In this document: positions 26,583-35,169 of the stretch, piece by piece
How positions within the stretch are numbered: the first letter of the stretch is position 1
Layout: every line of letters begins with the position of its first letter
Origin: a virus
IMG/VR virus record: IMGVR_UViG_3300027741_000024
Location: 82,311 to 146,310 of that record
Direction: 5' to 3' (one strand)
Length of the DNA stretch: 64,000 bases
The notes under the pieces: model-generated
What the model was told of the DNA's origin: nothing
What the model saw: only the letters and a program-made list of their open reading frames with translations
Databases searched by the model: none
Position numbers and translations under genes: made by a program

Positions 26583-27244
26583 GCGTGAAATTAATTGGTA
26601 TTACTGCACCTTCTAATGACCATAAGTCAGCAGAAGATTTGATTGTTTACATGGCTAGGGTATCCAATCCCAGCAATCAAAACACTACACAGGGTAACGA
26701 CAAACTCATTCGTTATCTTATCAAAAATCAACATTGGTCTCCCATGGAGATGGTCAGTGTCGTAATGGAGATAAGCACAACCAGGGACATAGCAAGGCAA
26801 ATTTTGCGCCATCGTAGTTTTGCCTTTCAGGAGTTTAGTCAACGTTATGCAGAAGTTGATTTTGGTACTGCCGGTGACAATTGGGAACAACGTGAAGCAA
26901 GATTGCAAGACACAAAGAATCGTCAGAACTCTATTGAAGTCGATGATATTGGTTTACAAGAAACATGGAAAACACAACAAAGTTATGTAACATATGCAGC
27001 AGAGAAAGCATATCGATGGGCATTAAATAATGGTATTGCAAAGGAACAAGCAAGAGCAGTATTACCAGAAGGATTGACAAAATCAAAATTGTACATGAAT
27101 GGCACACTTCGTTCTTGGATTCACTACTGTCAATTACGTATAGAAAATGGAACACAGAAAGAACACATGGAAGTTGCAAAAGCATGTTGGAATATTATAG
27201 CAAAAGAATTTCCAAATGTGGCAGCAGCACTAGAACAACAATAA
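26579..27244 (+). CDS. thyX: flavin-dependent thymidylate synthase
   Basis: 221 residues. RHRSFAFQEFSQRY at 77-90 is the ThyX motif RHRxxSxxxxSQR apart from one conservative difference. It makes dTMP from dUMP with methylene-THF and FAD. It sits between primase and ribonucleotide reductase, a nucleotide supply group. Confidence 0.95.
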   Translation: MSVKLIGITAPSNDHKSAEDLIVYMARVSNPSNQNTTQGNDKLIRYLIKNQHWSPMEMVSVVMEISTTRDIARQILRHRSFAFQEFSQRYAEVDFGTAGDNWEQREARLQDTKNRQNSIEVDDIGLQETWKTQQSYVTYAAEKAYRWALNNGIAKEQARAVLPEGLTKSKLYMNGTLRSWIHYCQLRIENGTQKEHMEVAKACWNIIAKEFPNVAAALEQQ

Positions 27245-27257
27245 CAACGGAGATGAG

Positions 27258-29066
27258 ATGGTAGATATCAGCAGCATTAAGATAGACTTAGATCGTGATA
27301 AACTGTTTGACGAATTGGGAATTAAAAGACTACAAGAATCGTACATGAAAGAGGATGAGAAATCACCACAAGAAAGGTTTGCATATGTTTCAAAGGCATT
27401 TAGCAGTAATGATGGACACGCTCAAAGATTGTATGAGTATAGTAGCAATCACTGGTTATCTTATTCTACTCCTATTCTCTCTTTTGGTCGTTCTAAGCGT
27501 GGGTTGCCTATTTCTTGTTTTCTTCCTTATTTGGACGATTCCGCAGAGGGCTTGGTCAATACACTATCAGAAGTAAATTGGTTATCAATGCTAGGAGGAG
27601 GTGTTGGAATTGGTCTTGGGATTCGTTCGGCAGACGATAAATCAGTTGGAATCATGCCACATCTTCGCACATATGACGCATCATCTCTTGCTTATAGACA
27701 AGGTAGGACTCGTCGTGGTAGTTATGCTGCATACCTTGATATCAGTCACCCTGACATTATCAACTTTTTGGAAATGAGAAAGCCTACAGGCGATCCAAAT
27801 CTTCGTACATTAAATCTGCATCACGGTATCAATATCACTGATGACTTCATGTTATTGATTGAGAAGGCCATGCTTGATCCAGAGGCAGATGATTCGTGGG
27901 AGTTAAAAGACCCACATACACAAGAGGTACGTGAAACTGTATCGGCACGTGAATTATGGCAACGCATACTTGAAACACGTATGCTAACAGGTGAACCATA
28001 CATTCACTATATTGATACAAGTAATCGGTTGATGCCAGAGTTTCAAAAGAAATTAGGATTATCAATCAAACAGAGTAACCTTTGCTCAGAAATTATTTTA
28101 CCTACAGACAAACAACGAACAGCGGTGTGCTGTCTATCTTCAGTGAACTTGGAGTATTATGATGATTGGAAAAATGATAAACTTTTTCTGCGGGACGTTG
28201 CAGAGATGCTGGATAACGTACTTCAGCACTTTATTGACAATGCTCCTGATGCTATCAACAGAGCCAGGTTCTCTGCTATGCAGGAGCGCAGCATTGGTGT
28301 GGGCGCTCTTGGTTTTCATGCTCTTCTTCAGAAAAAGAATATCGCATTTGAATCGGCGTTAGCAAAATCAATCAACATGCAAGTGTTTAAACACATTAGA
28401 GGAAAACTAAACGATGCAAATCTTGAACTCGGTAATGAACGTGGTGAGGCACCAGATGCAAAAGGTACCGGACAGCGTTTTAGTCACCTTATGGCTATTG
28501 CTCCTAATGCTTCCTCTTCTATTATTATGGGCAACACCTCCCCATCTGTTGAGCCTTATAGAGCAAATGCATATCGCCAAGACACTCTTTCTGGTTCATA
28601 TCTAAACAAGAATAAGTTTTTAAATACAGTTATAGAAAGACATTTGAATCCTGATCCTGGTGGTACAATTGCTACAGAGGATTACAATGAAATCTGGTCA
28701 TCAATTATTGCAAATGATGGTTCAGTTCAACATTTAGATTGGATGCAACAATACACTAAAGATGTATTCAAAACATCTATGGAAATTGATCAACGATGGG
28801 TTATAGAACATGCAGCAGATAGGCAAAAATATATTGATCAAGCACAATCTATCAACTTATTTTTCAGACCTGATGTCAATGTGAAGTATCTTCATGCTTG
28901 TCATTTCTTGGCATGGAAGCAAGGGCTTAAAACTTTATATTATTGTCGTTCTGAAAAGTTAGCAAAGGCAGACAAAGTATCCAAAAAGATTGAACGTAAC
29001 ATTATTCAAGAGATTGATCTAAAATCTATAGCGGATGGAAATGAATGCCTTGCATGTGAAGGGTAG
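27258..29066 (+). CDS. nrdA: ribonucleotide reductase class Ia, large subunit
   Basis: 602 residues, shorter than E. coli NrdA (761) because it lacks the N-terminal ATP cone. The active-site pair is C87 (LPISCFL) and C291/C292 (AVCCLSS); N274-L-C276-S-E278 is the radical/catalytic triad. The C-terminal CLAC is the swinging dithiol tail. Without the cone, overall activity is probably not switched off by dATP. RBS CGGAG. Works with NrdB at 29989. Confidence 0.95.
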   Translation: MVDISSIKIDLDRDKLFDELGIKRLQESYMKEDEKSPQERFAYVSKAFSSNDGHAQRLYEYSSNHWLSYSTPILSFGRSKRGLPISCFLPYLDDSAEGLVNTLSEVNWLSMLGGGVGIGLGIRSADDKSVGIMPHLRTYDASSLAYRQGRTRRGSYAAYLDISHPDIINFLEMRKPTGDPNLRTLNLHHGINITDDFMLLIEKAMLDPEADDSWELKDPHTQEVRETVSARELWQRILETRMLTGEPYIHYIDTSNRLMPEFQKKLGLSIKQSNLCSEIILPTDKQRTAVCCLSSVNLEYYDDWKNDKLFLRDVAEMLDNVLQHFIDNAPDAINRARFSAMQERSIGVGALGFHALLQKKNIAFESALAKSINMQVFKHIRGKLNDANLELGNERGEAPDAKGTGQRFSHLMAIAPNASSSIIMGNTSPSVEPYRANAYRQDTLSGSYLNKNKFLNTVIERHLNPDPGGTIATEDYNEIWSSIIANDGSVQHLDWMQQYTKDVFKTSMEIDQRWVIEHAADRQKYIDQAQSINLFFRPDVNVKYLHACHFLAWKQGLKTLYYCRSEKLAKADKVSKKIERNIIQEIDLKSIADGNECLACEG

Positions 29067-29697
29067 AATAGCCCTATTTTTACACCATCCACGATGTTCT
29101 ATTCAGTCGGTGAATGGTATCATCAAATCGTTGGAGCATCATTATGTTTTCAAAACTTTCACTAAACACGAAATTGAAGATGGCTTCTTTGACGATGTGG
29201 ATATCGTTTGCTTTTCTGGTGGCATTGGTGACTCCGATGCTTACGATTTTCTGTTTAGAGAAAACGGAGATACTATTCGCAAATACATTCAACGAGGTGG
29301 TAGATATCTTGGCATCTGTATGGGTGCTTATTGGGCTGATCACCATTATTTTAATTTGTTGGACGAAGTTACTTGCGAACAGTATATTAGACAGCGTAAT
29401 ACATGTACAAAACGATACTACAGTAAAGCAGTTGAATGTAACTGGAACGGAAAATGGATTAGACCATTTTTCTATGATGGACCAGCATTTATTGGAAATG
29501 AAAATACTTTTGAAACAGTTGGAAGATACAAGAACGGCAATCCAGCAGCAATTATTCAAGGACGTATAGGATTAGTTGGACCACATTTAGAAAGTCAAGA
29601 TTTTTGGTATGATAAACCATATTTGGAAAGATATTGGCATTTCAATTCACATGGTAAGTTATTATTAAATTTTGTAGACAGATTGATGGAGAAATGA
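29035..29697 (+). CDS. class I glutamine amidotransferase-like protein (BPL_N-like)
   Basis: 220 residues. FSGGIGDSDAY and GICMGAYW near residue 105 give an oxyanion strand and a nucleophile-elbow Cys like biotin-protein-ligase N-terminal (BPL_N) or GATase1 proteins. It overlaps nrdA by 32 bases; a GTG at 29056 is an alternative start. Substrate unknown. Confidence 0.6.
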   Translation: MEMNALHVKGRIALFLHHPRCSIQSVNGIIKSLEHHYVFKTFTKHEIEDGFFDDVDIVCFSGGIGDSDAYDFLFRENGDTIRKYIQRGGRYLGICMGAYWADHHYFNLLDEVTCEQYIRQRNTCTKRYYSKAVECNWNGKWIRPFFYDGPAFIGNENTFETVGRYKNGNPAAIIQGRIGLVGPHLESQDFWYDKPYLERYWHFNSHGKLLLNFVDRLMEK

Positions 29698-29698
29698 T

Positions 29699-29836
29699 AT
29701 GATAGTATTAGAATTGTTGATAGGCGGATTCTTTTCCGCACTTGGTTGGTGGGGTGCAAATCATTATGTTGTAGATGTATACCTGGAACCTAAAACAAAA
29801 ATAGAAAAAACGGAGAAAGAAATAAATGAAAAATAA
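29699..29836 (+). CDS. small membrane protein
   Basis: 45 residues with one hydrophobic helix (about 3-24, containing FFSALGWWGAN) and a Lys/Glu tail. The preceding stop overlaps two bases away. It lies between the nrd genes with tight spacing. Function unknown. Confidence 0.55.
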   Translation: MIVLELLIGGFFSALGWWGANHYVVDVYLEPKTKIEKTEKEINEK

Positions 29837-29987
29837 AGATTATACAGATATTGCAGTACAAAAAGAGGTGTTATTGGATTATTTGCAAGTGATGGTTGTG
29901 ATGGGAGATTGGCATGGTGTATCTGATGTCGCAAACGACCTTCGTGAACTAGAAGCAAAAAACAATAACAACTATAAGAGCAAATAG
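29826..29987 (+). CDS. small conserved phage protein
   Basis: 53 residues overlapping the previous gene by 11 bases and ending one base before nrdB. QVMVVMGDWHGVSDVANDLRELE is a helical signature common in tiny T4-like phage proteins. Function unknown. Confidence 0.6.
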   Translation: MKNKDYTDIAVQKEVLLDYLQVMVVMGDWHGVSDVANDLRELEAKNNNNYKSK

Positions 29988-29988
29988 A

Positions 29989-30981
29989 ATGATTAAAAAA
30001 CAGCAAGTAAGATTGACCGATGAACGAACAGCATTCAAACCATTTGCCTATCCATGGGCATACAACGCATGGCTACAACATGAACAGTCACACTGGATTC
30101 ACACTGAAGTACCGATGCTTGAGGATGTTAAGGATTGGAAAAATAAACTTACGAAAGACGAAAAGAATTTTCTTACTCATGTATTCAGATTTTTTACTCA
30201 GGGTGACATTGATGTTGCAGGTGGTTATGTTAATAATTATCTACCTTATTTCCCGCAACCTGAAGTAAGAATGATGTTGCTTGGTTTTGCTGCACGTGAG
30301 GCATTACACATTGCAGCATACTCACACTTGATTGAAACACTAGGTATGCCAGAAACAACCTACTCTGAGTTTATGGAGTATAAAGAAATGAAGGATAAAC
30401 ATGATTATGTTCTTAATATTAGCTCACAGAATAGCAATCGGTCTGCTACTGCTGCTCACATTGCAGTATTCTCTGCTTTCACCGAAGGGATGCAACTATT
30501 CAGTTCCTTTATCATGTTACTTAACTTCCCTCGACATGGTAAGATGAAAGGTATGGGGCAAATCATCACGTGGTCAATCGTAGATGAAACACAACATGCT
30601 GAGTCGATGATAAAACTGTTCCGCACATACATCGAAGAGAATAAAGATATATGGAATGATGACCTCAAATCGAGAATCTATTCTATTGCAGAGAAGATGG
30701 TAGAACTAGAAGATAACTTTATTGATTTGGCATTTGCTACAGGTGGTATTGAAGGATTGTCTGCGGAAGATGTTAAGAAATATATTCGTTATATTGCAGA
30801 TCGTAGGTTGATCAGTCTTGGACTCAAAGGCATATTCAAGGTCAAAAAGAATCCTTTGCCTTGGGTAGAAGAAATGATTAATGCACCAACTCATACAAAC
30901 TTTTTTGAGAATAGGGCGACCGACTATTCAAAGGGTGCGTTGTCTGGTTCATGGGAAAATGTATGGAGTAAAGCAGCATAA
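29989..30981 (+). CDS. nrdB: ribonucleotide reductase class Ia, small subunit
   Basis: 330 residues. Metal-site helices are readable: HEQSHWIHTEVPM, RFFTQGDIDVAGGY, FAAREALHIAAYSH and SIVDETQHAESM. These supply the Glu/Asp/His ligands of the di-iron tyrosyl-radical centre. It generates the radical for NrdA to make dNDPs. Confidence 0.95.
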   Translation: MIKKQQVRLTDERTAFKPFAYPWAYNAWLQHEQSHWIHTEVPMLEDVKDWKNKLTKDEKNFLTHVFRFFTQGDIDVAGGYVNNYLPYFPQPEVRMMLLGFAAREALHIAAYSHLIETLGMPETTYSEFMEYKEMKDKHDYVLNISSQNSNRSATAAHIAVFSAFTEGMQLFSSFIMLLNFPRHGKMKGMGQIITWSIVDETQHAESMIKLFRTYIEENKDIWNDDLKSRIYSIAEKMVELEDNFIDLAFATGGIEGLSAEDVKKYIRYIADRRLISLGLKGIFKVKKNPLPWVEEMINAPTHTNFFENRATDYSKGALSGSWENVWSKAA

Positions 30982-31086
30982 TTGTTACAATTCTGTTTCA
31001 ATTCTTGTTTTTGATAGATATACTATCTAAACGAACAAATCGGTCACAATGATATGGTGACTCTGGAACCGTAACCAGAAAGAATA
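30982..31086 (+). other. 105-base spacer with two hairpins
   Basis: No ORF. Two small hairpins stand just before the next start: GTCAC/GTGAC (about 31044-31062) and TCTGG/CCAGA (31064-31081). They may control the next gene; no T-run follows, so not a terminator. Confidence 0.35.
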
Positions 31087-31917
31087 ATGGATAAAACCTA
31101 CCGCACTATTTTTATATCAGATGTCCACCTTGGAACGAAAGATTGCAAGGCAGGACATCTGAATAATTTCCTCAAGCACAATACATGTGAAACATTATAT
31201 CTTGTTGGCGATATAATTGATGCATGGAAAATCAAAGAAAACAAATGGCGTTGGAAGCAATCACATACAAATGTGGTGCGTAGAATCCTTGGTCACTCCA
31301 AACGTGGTACAAAAGTTGTTTATGTTCTGGGCAATCACGATGAATTTCTCAGACCTTATCTACATTATGGATTAGGTTTTGGTATGATAGAAATTACAAA
31401 TCAATGCGAGCACATTGGTGCAGATGGTAAACATTATCTTGTTACGCATGGCGATCTATTTGATGGCATCACAAGATTAGCACCATGGTTGTCCATACTA
31501 GGAGACAAAGCATATGATTTCGTCCTTTCTCTCAATTCTAAATTCAATTGGATACGACATCGTTTTGGCTTTGGTTATTGGAGTTTGTCTCTATATCTTA
31601 AACAAAAGGTCAAACGAGCCGTAGATTTTATGTTTCACTTTGAAAAGAATCTTGCTGGTTACTGTAAGAAAAAAGGATATGATGGTGTGATCTGTGGTCA
31701 CATACACAAAGCAGAAATAAAAGAAATAGATGGCGTAACGTATATGAATGATGGTGATTGGGTTGAATCATGTACAGCATTGGTTGAGCATCACGATGGC
31801 CGATGGGAAATAATCACATGGACAGAGGAGAACGATGATGTGGTTGATGATATTGATAGCAATCCACCTAAACGATTCAAACGACATTCCAGCAAGAATG
31901 ACAATGGAGTTTCCTGA
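31087..31917 (+). CDS. lpxH: UDP-2,3-diacylglucosamine hydrolase-like metallophosphoesterase
   Basis: 276 residues. Metallophosphoesterase motifs in order: SDVHLG (11-16), GDIIDAW (41-47), GNHDE (82-86), THGD (120-123) and GHIH (204-207). The DVHLG...GDIIDAW spacing is close to the LpxH/UDP-diacylglucosamine pyrophosphatase branch. LpxH cleaves UDP-DAG to lipid X in lipid A synthesis at the inner membrane. In a phage it could alter host envelope synthesis; other phosphodiester substrates are possible. Confidence 0.75.
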   Translation: MDKTYRTIFISDVHLGTKDCKAGHLNNFLKHNTCETLYLVGDIIDAWKIKENKWRWKQSHTNVVRRILGHSKRGTKVVYVLGNHDEFLRPYLHYGLGFGMIEITNQCEHIGADGKHYLVTHGDLFDGITRLAPWLSILGDKAYDFVLSLNSKFNWIRHRFGFGYWSLSLYLKQKVKRAVDFMFHFEKNLAGYCKKKGYDGVICGHIHKAEIKEIDGVTYMNDGDWVESCTALVEHHDGRWEIITWTEENDDVVDDIDSNPPKRFKRHSSKNDNGVS

Positions 31918-32008
31918 TCAGAAATCTTGCGAACATGCAAAATCCACATTGTCATATTCAGTGAAGTTTAAGAGTTATAAAATAGAGGCAATTTGCAAAT
32001 CTAAATAG
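31898..32008 (+). CDS. tiny Cys-containing protein
   Basis: 36 residues starting inside the end of the previous gene. The pattern FPDQKSCEHAKSTLS...YKIEAICKSK, with two Cys about 22 apart, occurs in small phage proteins. No strong RBS. Moderate call. Confidence 0.4.
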   Translation: MTMEFPDQKSCEHAKSTLSYSVKFKSYKIEAICKSK

Positions 32009-32028
32009 GCGTTTAAGGGAGAGATTCC

Positions 32029-32493
32029 ATGAAACGTCTATTGTTCTTTGTAATTGCAACACTCATGGCAGTGGCAGCACACGCAGAATCATATCGTTTA
32101 CCTTTTGTAGAATTACAAAACGGCGTAGTTAAAATTCCTTTTGTTGAAAATGAATGGGTTCTTGGAGCGAAAAGAGCCGATTGGTTGTTGTACCTAGAAA
32201 AAGGAATGTTCTCTAAACAAAATCAACCAATGTATGAATTTCATGCTGTTACATTATACAAAAAACCACATCATAATGATGCGATTGATACCGATATAAG
32301 CAAGATATATACATACGGAGTTTTGAACTGTCAGGAAGCAAATTTGTATATTTTGTTTGAATGGTATGTGGATGTAGATGAAAACATGGTATTCAAAGGT
32401 TCACATGAATATGGCGCATATACAGTTGAAATGCTGACGCCGACAACCGCAAGAAATGATGTTTATAACCAAATATGTAAGGATTCAGTATGA
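32029..32493 (+). CDS. exported protein, possibly surface-adhesin-E-like
   Basis: 154 residues; signal peptide ending AHA-E (first 19 residues) and RBS AGGGAG. The mature part is beta-rich with one Cys pair (VLNCQEA, QICKD). It resembles the surface-adhesin protein E fold in layout only. ATGA overlap with the exported nuclease, so both go to the periplasm. Confidence 0.5.
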   Translation: MKRLLFFVIATLMAVAAHAESYRLPFVELQNGVVKIPFVENEWVLGAKRADWLLYLEKGMFSKQNQPMYEFHAVTLYKKPHHNDAIDTDISKIYTYGVLNCQEANLYILFEWYVDVDENMVFKGSHEYGAYTVEMLTPTTARNDVYNQICKDSV

Positions 32494-33308
32494 AAAAGAT
32501 TATCAGTTTAGTTTTATTATTCGTAGCGCAGCATGTATTAGCATGGGATCAAAAACCACCACTACCAATTGACCAGTGTGCAGTTCATGCACCATATGGT
32601 ATTCCAACAGTAAATAAACCAGATGCAACAGTAATTTGTCGGAGTGGTTATGTTACAATGCATGACAACGTAGCAAAAATCCCAGTGTGGTCATCCTATT
32701 CAATTGATGCAACAACTGGTCTTGGTTGTGTGGCACGAACAAATGCATTTGTTGCAGATAATTCATTGCCATTAGGTAAGAAGGCATCACCAACTGATTA
32801 TGCTGGTACTGGATACGATCAAGGACATTTGGTGCCTGATGGTGATCAATCATATAATCAGCAAGTAGAATGGGAATCTTTTCTCATGTCCAACATGTCA
32901 CCACAATTGCCTAATCTTAATCGTGGTGTATGGAAACAATTAGAATCAAATGTTCGTGCATGGGCAGTTCAACGCAATCATAAACTCATTGTAATACCAG
33001 GAGACATTTATGATACTGCTTCAGCTAAAAAGATTGGTAAGAATAATGTAGTTGTACCTTCGGCTCTATTTAAAATTGTGATTGACACGCAAACAAATGA
33101 AGCACTAGCATTCATCTATGAGCATAAAGAATCACAACCGACTGATATTACATTAGGTCAAGTATCTATTGCAGAAGTAGAGAAGCGCACAGGTATTACA
33201 TTTCCTATGCCTAAAGGTATAGATAAGAATGCTAAACCAAAAATCTGGACTGCCGACTTAGGTGCATTAGGCAAATCCAAGAAAGCAAAGTGTGGCAAAG
33301 ATGATTAG
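32490..33308 (+). CDS. exported DNA/RNA non-specific endonuclease (NUC1/EndA type)
   Basis: 272 residues. The N-terminal hydrophobic signal ends VLA-W near residue 18. D110-Q-G-H113 is the DRGH active site with Gln replacing Arg; H113 is the general base. SNMSPQLPNLNRGVWKQLE supplies the metal-binding Asn. Cys30/50/80 may form disulfides outside the cytoplasm. It may degrade DNA outside the cell or on entry. The Arg-to-Gln change also occurs in some active homologues, so activity is open. Confidence 0.85.
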   Translation: MKKIISLVLLFVAQHVLAWDQKPPLPIDQCAVHAPYGIPTVNKPDATVICRSGYVTMHDNVAKIPVWSSYSIDATTGLGCVARTNAFVADNSLPLGKKASPTDYAGTGYDQGHLVPDGDQSYNQQVEWESFLMSNMSPQLPNLNRGVWKQLESNVRAWAVQRNHKLIVIPGDIYDTASAKKIGKNNVVVPSALFKIVIDTQTNEALAFIYEHKESQPTDITLGQVSIAEVEKRTGITFPMPKGIDKNAKPKIWTADLGALGKSKKAKCGKDD

Positions 33309-33468
33309 ACTTCAGCACGAATGTTCCGCATGTGGTACAGATTTTACGATTCAATATGATGAGATGAATACTGAATCGGATCCAGCACATTGTCCATTTT
33401 GTGGTGAATTCTTAGTATTAGATCCAGATGATTTTGGTGATATTGAAGATGATGAGGATGATGAATAA
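33301..33468 (+). CDS. small zinc-ribbon protein
   Basis: 55 residues with CSAC and CPFC pairs 18 residues apart and a very acidic tail (EDDEDDE). Overlaps the nuclease end by eight bases. Zinc-ribbon small proteins at this size are common in T4-like phages. Confidence 0.65.
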   Translation: MIRLQHECSACGTDFTIQYDEMNTESDPAHCPFCGEFLVLDPDDFGDIEDDEDDE

Positions 33469-33470
33469 TT

Positions 33471-33887
33471 ATGAAATGGTTATTATGTGACAGTGAATAT
33501 ATTGATGATGGGTTGAATTTTGGTTTTGTGTACATGATAGAAAACACCATCACAGGACGAAAATATATTGGAAGAAAGTATTTTACCGCAGCTGCGTATA
33601 AACAAGTTAATGGTAAAAGAAAAAAGATCCGAAAACCTTCTGACTGGCAAACATATTATGGTTCTAATGAAACACTCAAAGAGGATGTCTCAATCTTAGG
33701 TGAGGATAAGTTCGTAAGGACTATCCTTCACCTCTGTAAGACTAAATCGGAAGCATCATATCTTGAAACAAAAGAGATATTTGCCAGAGATGCTCTATTA
33801 TCTCCACAATATTATAATGATTGGTGCCAATGCAAGATACGCCGTGCCCATTTGACCAATCTCCAAATATCAGATATCACTAAATAA
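33471..33887 (+). CDS. GIY-YIG-type nuclease-like protein
   Basis: 138 residues. GFVYMIEN...GRKYIGRKYF near residues 18-38 is the GIY-YIG core (here F-V-Y and Y-I-G), followed by YYGSNETL and a C-terminal CKIRRAHL. This is a standalone version typical of T4-like phages, without a homing-type DNA-binding tail. Its role may be in host DNA breakdown or repair. Confidence 0.7.
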   Translation: MKWLLCDSEYIDDGLNFGFVYMIENTITGRKYIGRKYFTAAAYKQVNGKRKKIRKPSDWQTYYGSNETLKEDVSILGEDKFVRTILHLCKTKSEASYLETKEIFARDALLSPQYYNDWCQCKIRRAHLTNLQISDITK

Positions 33888-33940
33888 AATACTGCAACGC
33901 AACATTTCTCTACTATATAATATCATAGGAGGGTTGCACA

Positions 33941-34087
33941 ATGTTAAACAAACTGATACAATGGTTCATAAGACCACAAATAACCGAAATAGAACAATAT
34001 ATTTCGGCACACAATCCAAAGAATACAGCGGACGTGGAAATGTTAATTAATGAATTCAACTACAAAAGGAAACTACAATGTTTTTAA
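33941..34087 (+). CDS. small protein, DUF3563-like
   Basis: 48 residues with RBS AGGAGG at 33927. IEQYISAHNPKNTADVEMLINEF resembles the E-x-YLA-xAxDxxDLExRxR layout of DUF3563. TATAAT at 33916-33921 lies upstream but without a good -35. Overlaps the next start by ten bases. Confidence 0.55.
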   Translation: MLNKLIQWFIRPQITEIEQYISAHNPKNTADVEMLINEFNYKRKLQCF

Positions 34088-34332
34088 ATCAACCACAATT
34101 TCCAGTGTTTTATACTTTTAATGATCTTAACCGCAAGGCAGAGGAAGCAGCCGTGAAAACTATTGACTTTAACAAGCAATTCATAGATAATACTCTAGCG
34201 TATTTTGATTCTATCACAGATAATCAGTTTACTACATACACAAAGAAGATGGTAACTTTTAATCAGAATACGGCAGAAGATGCAAAGAAAATCCTCAAAA
34301 GTGAGTCAACCAAAACTAAGGCTGGAAATTGA
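34078..34332 (+). CDS. phasin-like helical protein
   Basis: 84 residues, almost all amphipathic helix, reading FNDLNRKAEEAAVKTIDFNKQF...NQFTTYTKKMVTFNQNTAEDAKKIL. This resembles phasins, small proteins that coat polyhydroxyalkanoate granules. Resemblance is weak-to-moderate because phasins are low complexity helices. Confidence 0.5.
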   Translation: MFLNQPQFPVFYTFNDLNRKAEEAAVKTIDFNKQFIDNTLAYFDSITDNQFTTYTKKMVTFNQNTAEDAKKILKSESTKTKAGN

Positions 34333-34540
34333 ATCTAAGACTAAATTTTGGTACCCAGTGAGTCGCAATGGGTGGTGGATTAAGTTCTCCACCTATCGTG
34401 ACCACTACATTTTATTAATGATAGTTTCCAAATATACCGCACAAACAATTATTAGATATTATGAGAATGAAGATGAGGCTGTAACATTTATCAACTTTAT
34501 TACCACATGTAACGCACAAGACGTACTTGAATCAATCTAG
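34280..34540 (+). CDS. small protein of unknown function
   Basis: 86 residues at most; starts at ATG 34280 or GTG 34301 overlapping the previous gene. WYPVSRNGWWIKFSTYRDHYILLMIVSKYTAQTIIRYYENEDEAVTFIN looks like one compact alpha/beta domain. Function unknown. Confidence 0.5.
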   Translation: MQRKSSKVSQPKLRLEIESKTKFWYPVSRNGWWIKFSTYRDHYILLMIVSKYTAQTIIRYYENEDEAVTFINFITTCNAQDVLESI

Positions 34541-34610
34541 GAGTTATTATGAATTTTGTGGACAAACTGGTCAACACCCAGCGAATATTTTGAATGATAG
34601 CTTCTAATAT

Positions 34611-34925
34611 ATGCCTGTTCAAAAAACTTGCCCAACATGTAACATAACTCACACTAAACGTGGACCGTATTGTTCACGTTCATGTGGTAACATTAGGGTA
34701 CACAGTGAAGAAGATAAGGCCATACGTTCACAAAAACTCACCGAGTATCATCAAACACCAGAAGGTGCAGCAACACGTGAGAAATCATCCCGTATTATGA
34801 CGGCCAAAAGAAAAGGTGAAGATTGGGAAGAAATCAGTTCGGATGAATTTGCGGTAAATATTCCAGATGTTACCGATTATGTGGCAGACTATGATAATAC
34901 ATGGGAACGTGCCGAAAAATGGTGA
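34611..34925 (+). CDS. zinc-finger protein
   Basis: 104 residues. N-terminal CPTC...CSRSC (CxxC and CxxxC) followed by GNIRVHSEEDK is a conserved Zn-finger start in T4-like phages. The acidic C-terminus is probably disordered. May bind DNA. Confidence 0.6.
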   Translation: MPVQKTCPTCNITHTKRGPYCSRSCGNIRVHSEEDKAIRSQKLTEYHQTPEGAATREKSSRIMTAKRKGEDWEEISSDEFAVNIPDVTDYVADYDNTWERAEKW

Positions 34926-34926
34926 C

Positions 34927-34955
34927 TTGACAATCCAAATATTGTATCATATAAT
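34927..34955 (+). promoter_or_regulatory. consensus sigma70 promoter
   Basis: TTGACA (34927-34932), 17-base spacer, TATAAT (34950-34955). Perfect consensus, three bases before ATG 34959, so the mRNA would be leaderless or start inside the gene. Confidence 0.65.
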
Positions 34956-34958
34956 AAA

Positions 34959-35165
34959 ATGACAGACGATTCAGAAGATGAACTTAGCATTCTTGAAAAG
35001 ATTGATGCTGCAATAGAGTTCTTTACCCATGTAAAACAATTCAAAACATTGTGTTACATACTTAAAGAAATAAGGCAAGAACTTTTAGAGTCGTATGGTG
35101 AAACTGAATACTATGAAGAGCTCTGCGAAGGGTATGAAAAAATGATTCAAGATTTAATAAAGTAA
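34959..35165 (+). CDS. small acidic helical protein
   Basis: 68 residues, acidic and helical, ending EGYEKMIQDLIK. The promoter abuts its start. Function unknown. Confidence 0.55.
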   Translation: MTDDSEDELSILEKIDAAIEFFTHVKQFKTLCYILKEIRQELLESYGETEYYEELCEGYEKMIQDLIK

Positions 35166-35169
35166 TCTT

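Noticed and set aside
34549-34593. 14-codon ORF between 34540 and 34611
   Set aside because: Too short to support without other evidence.
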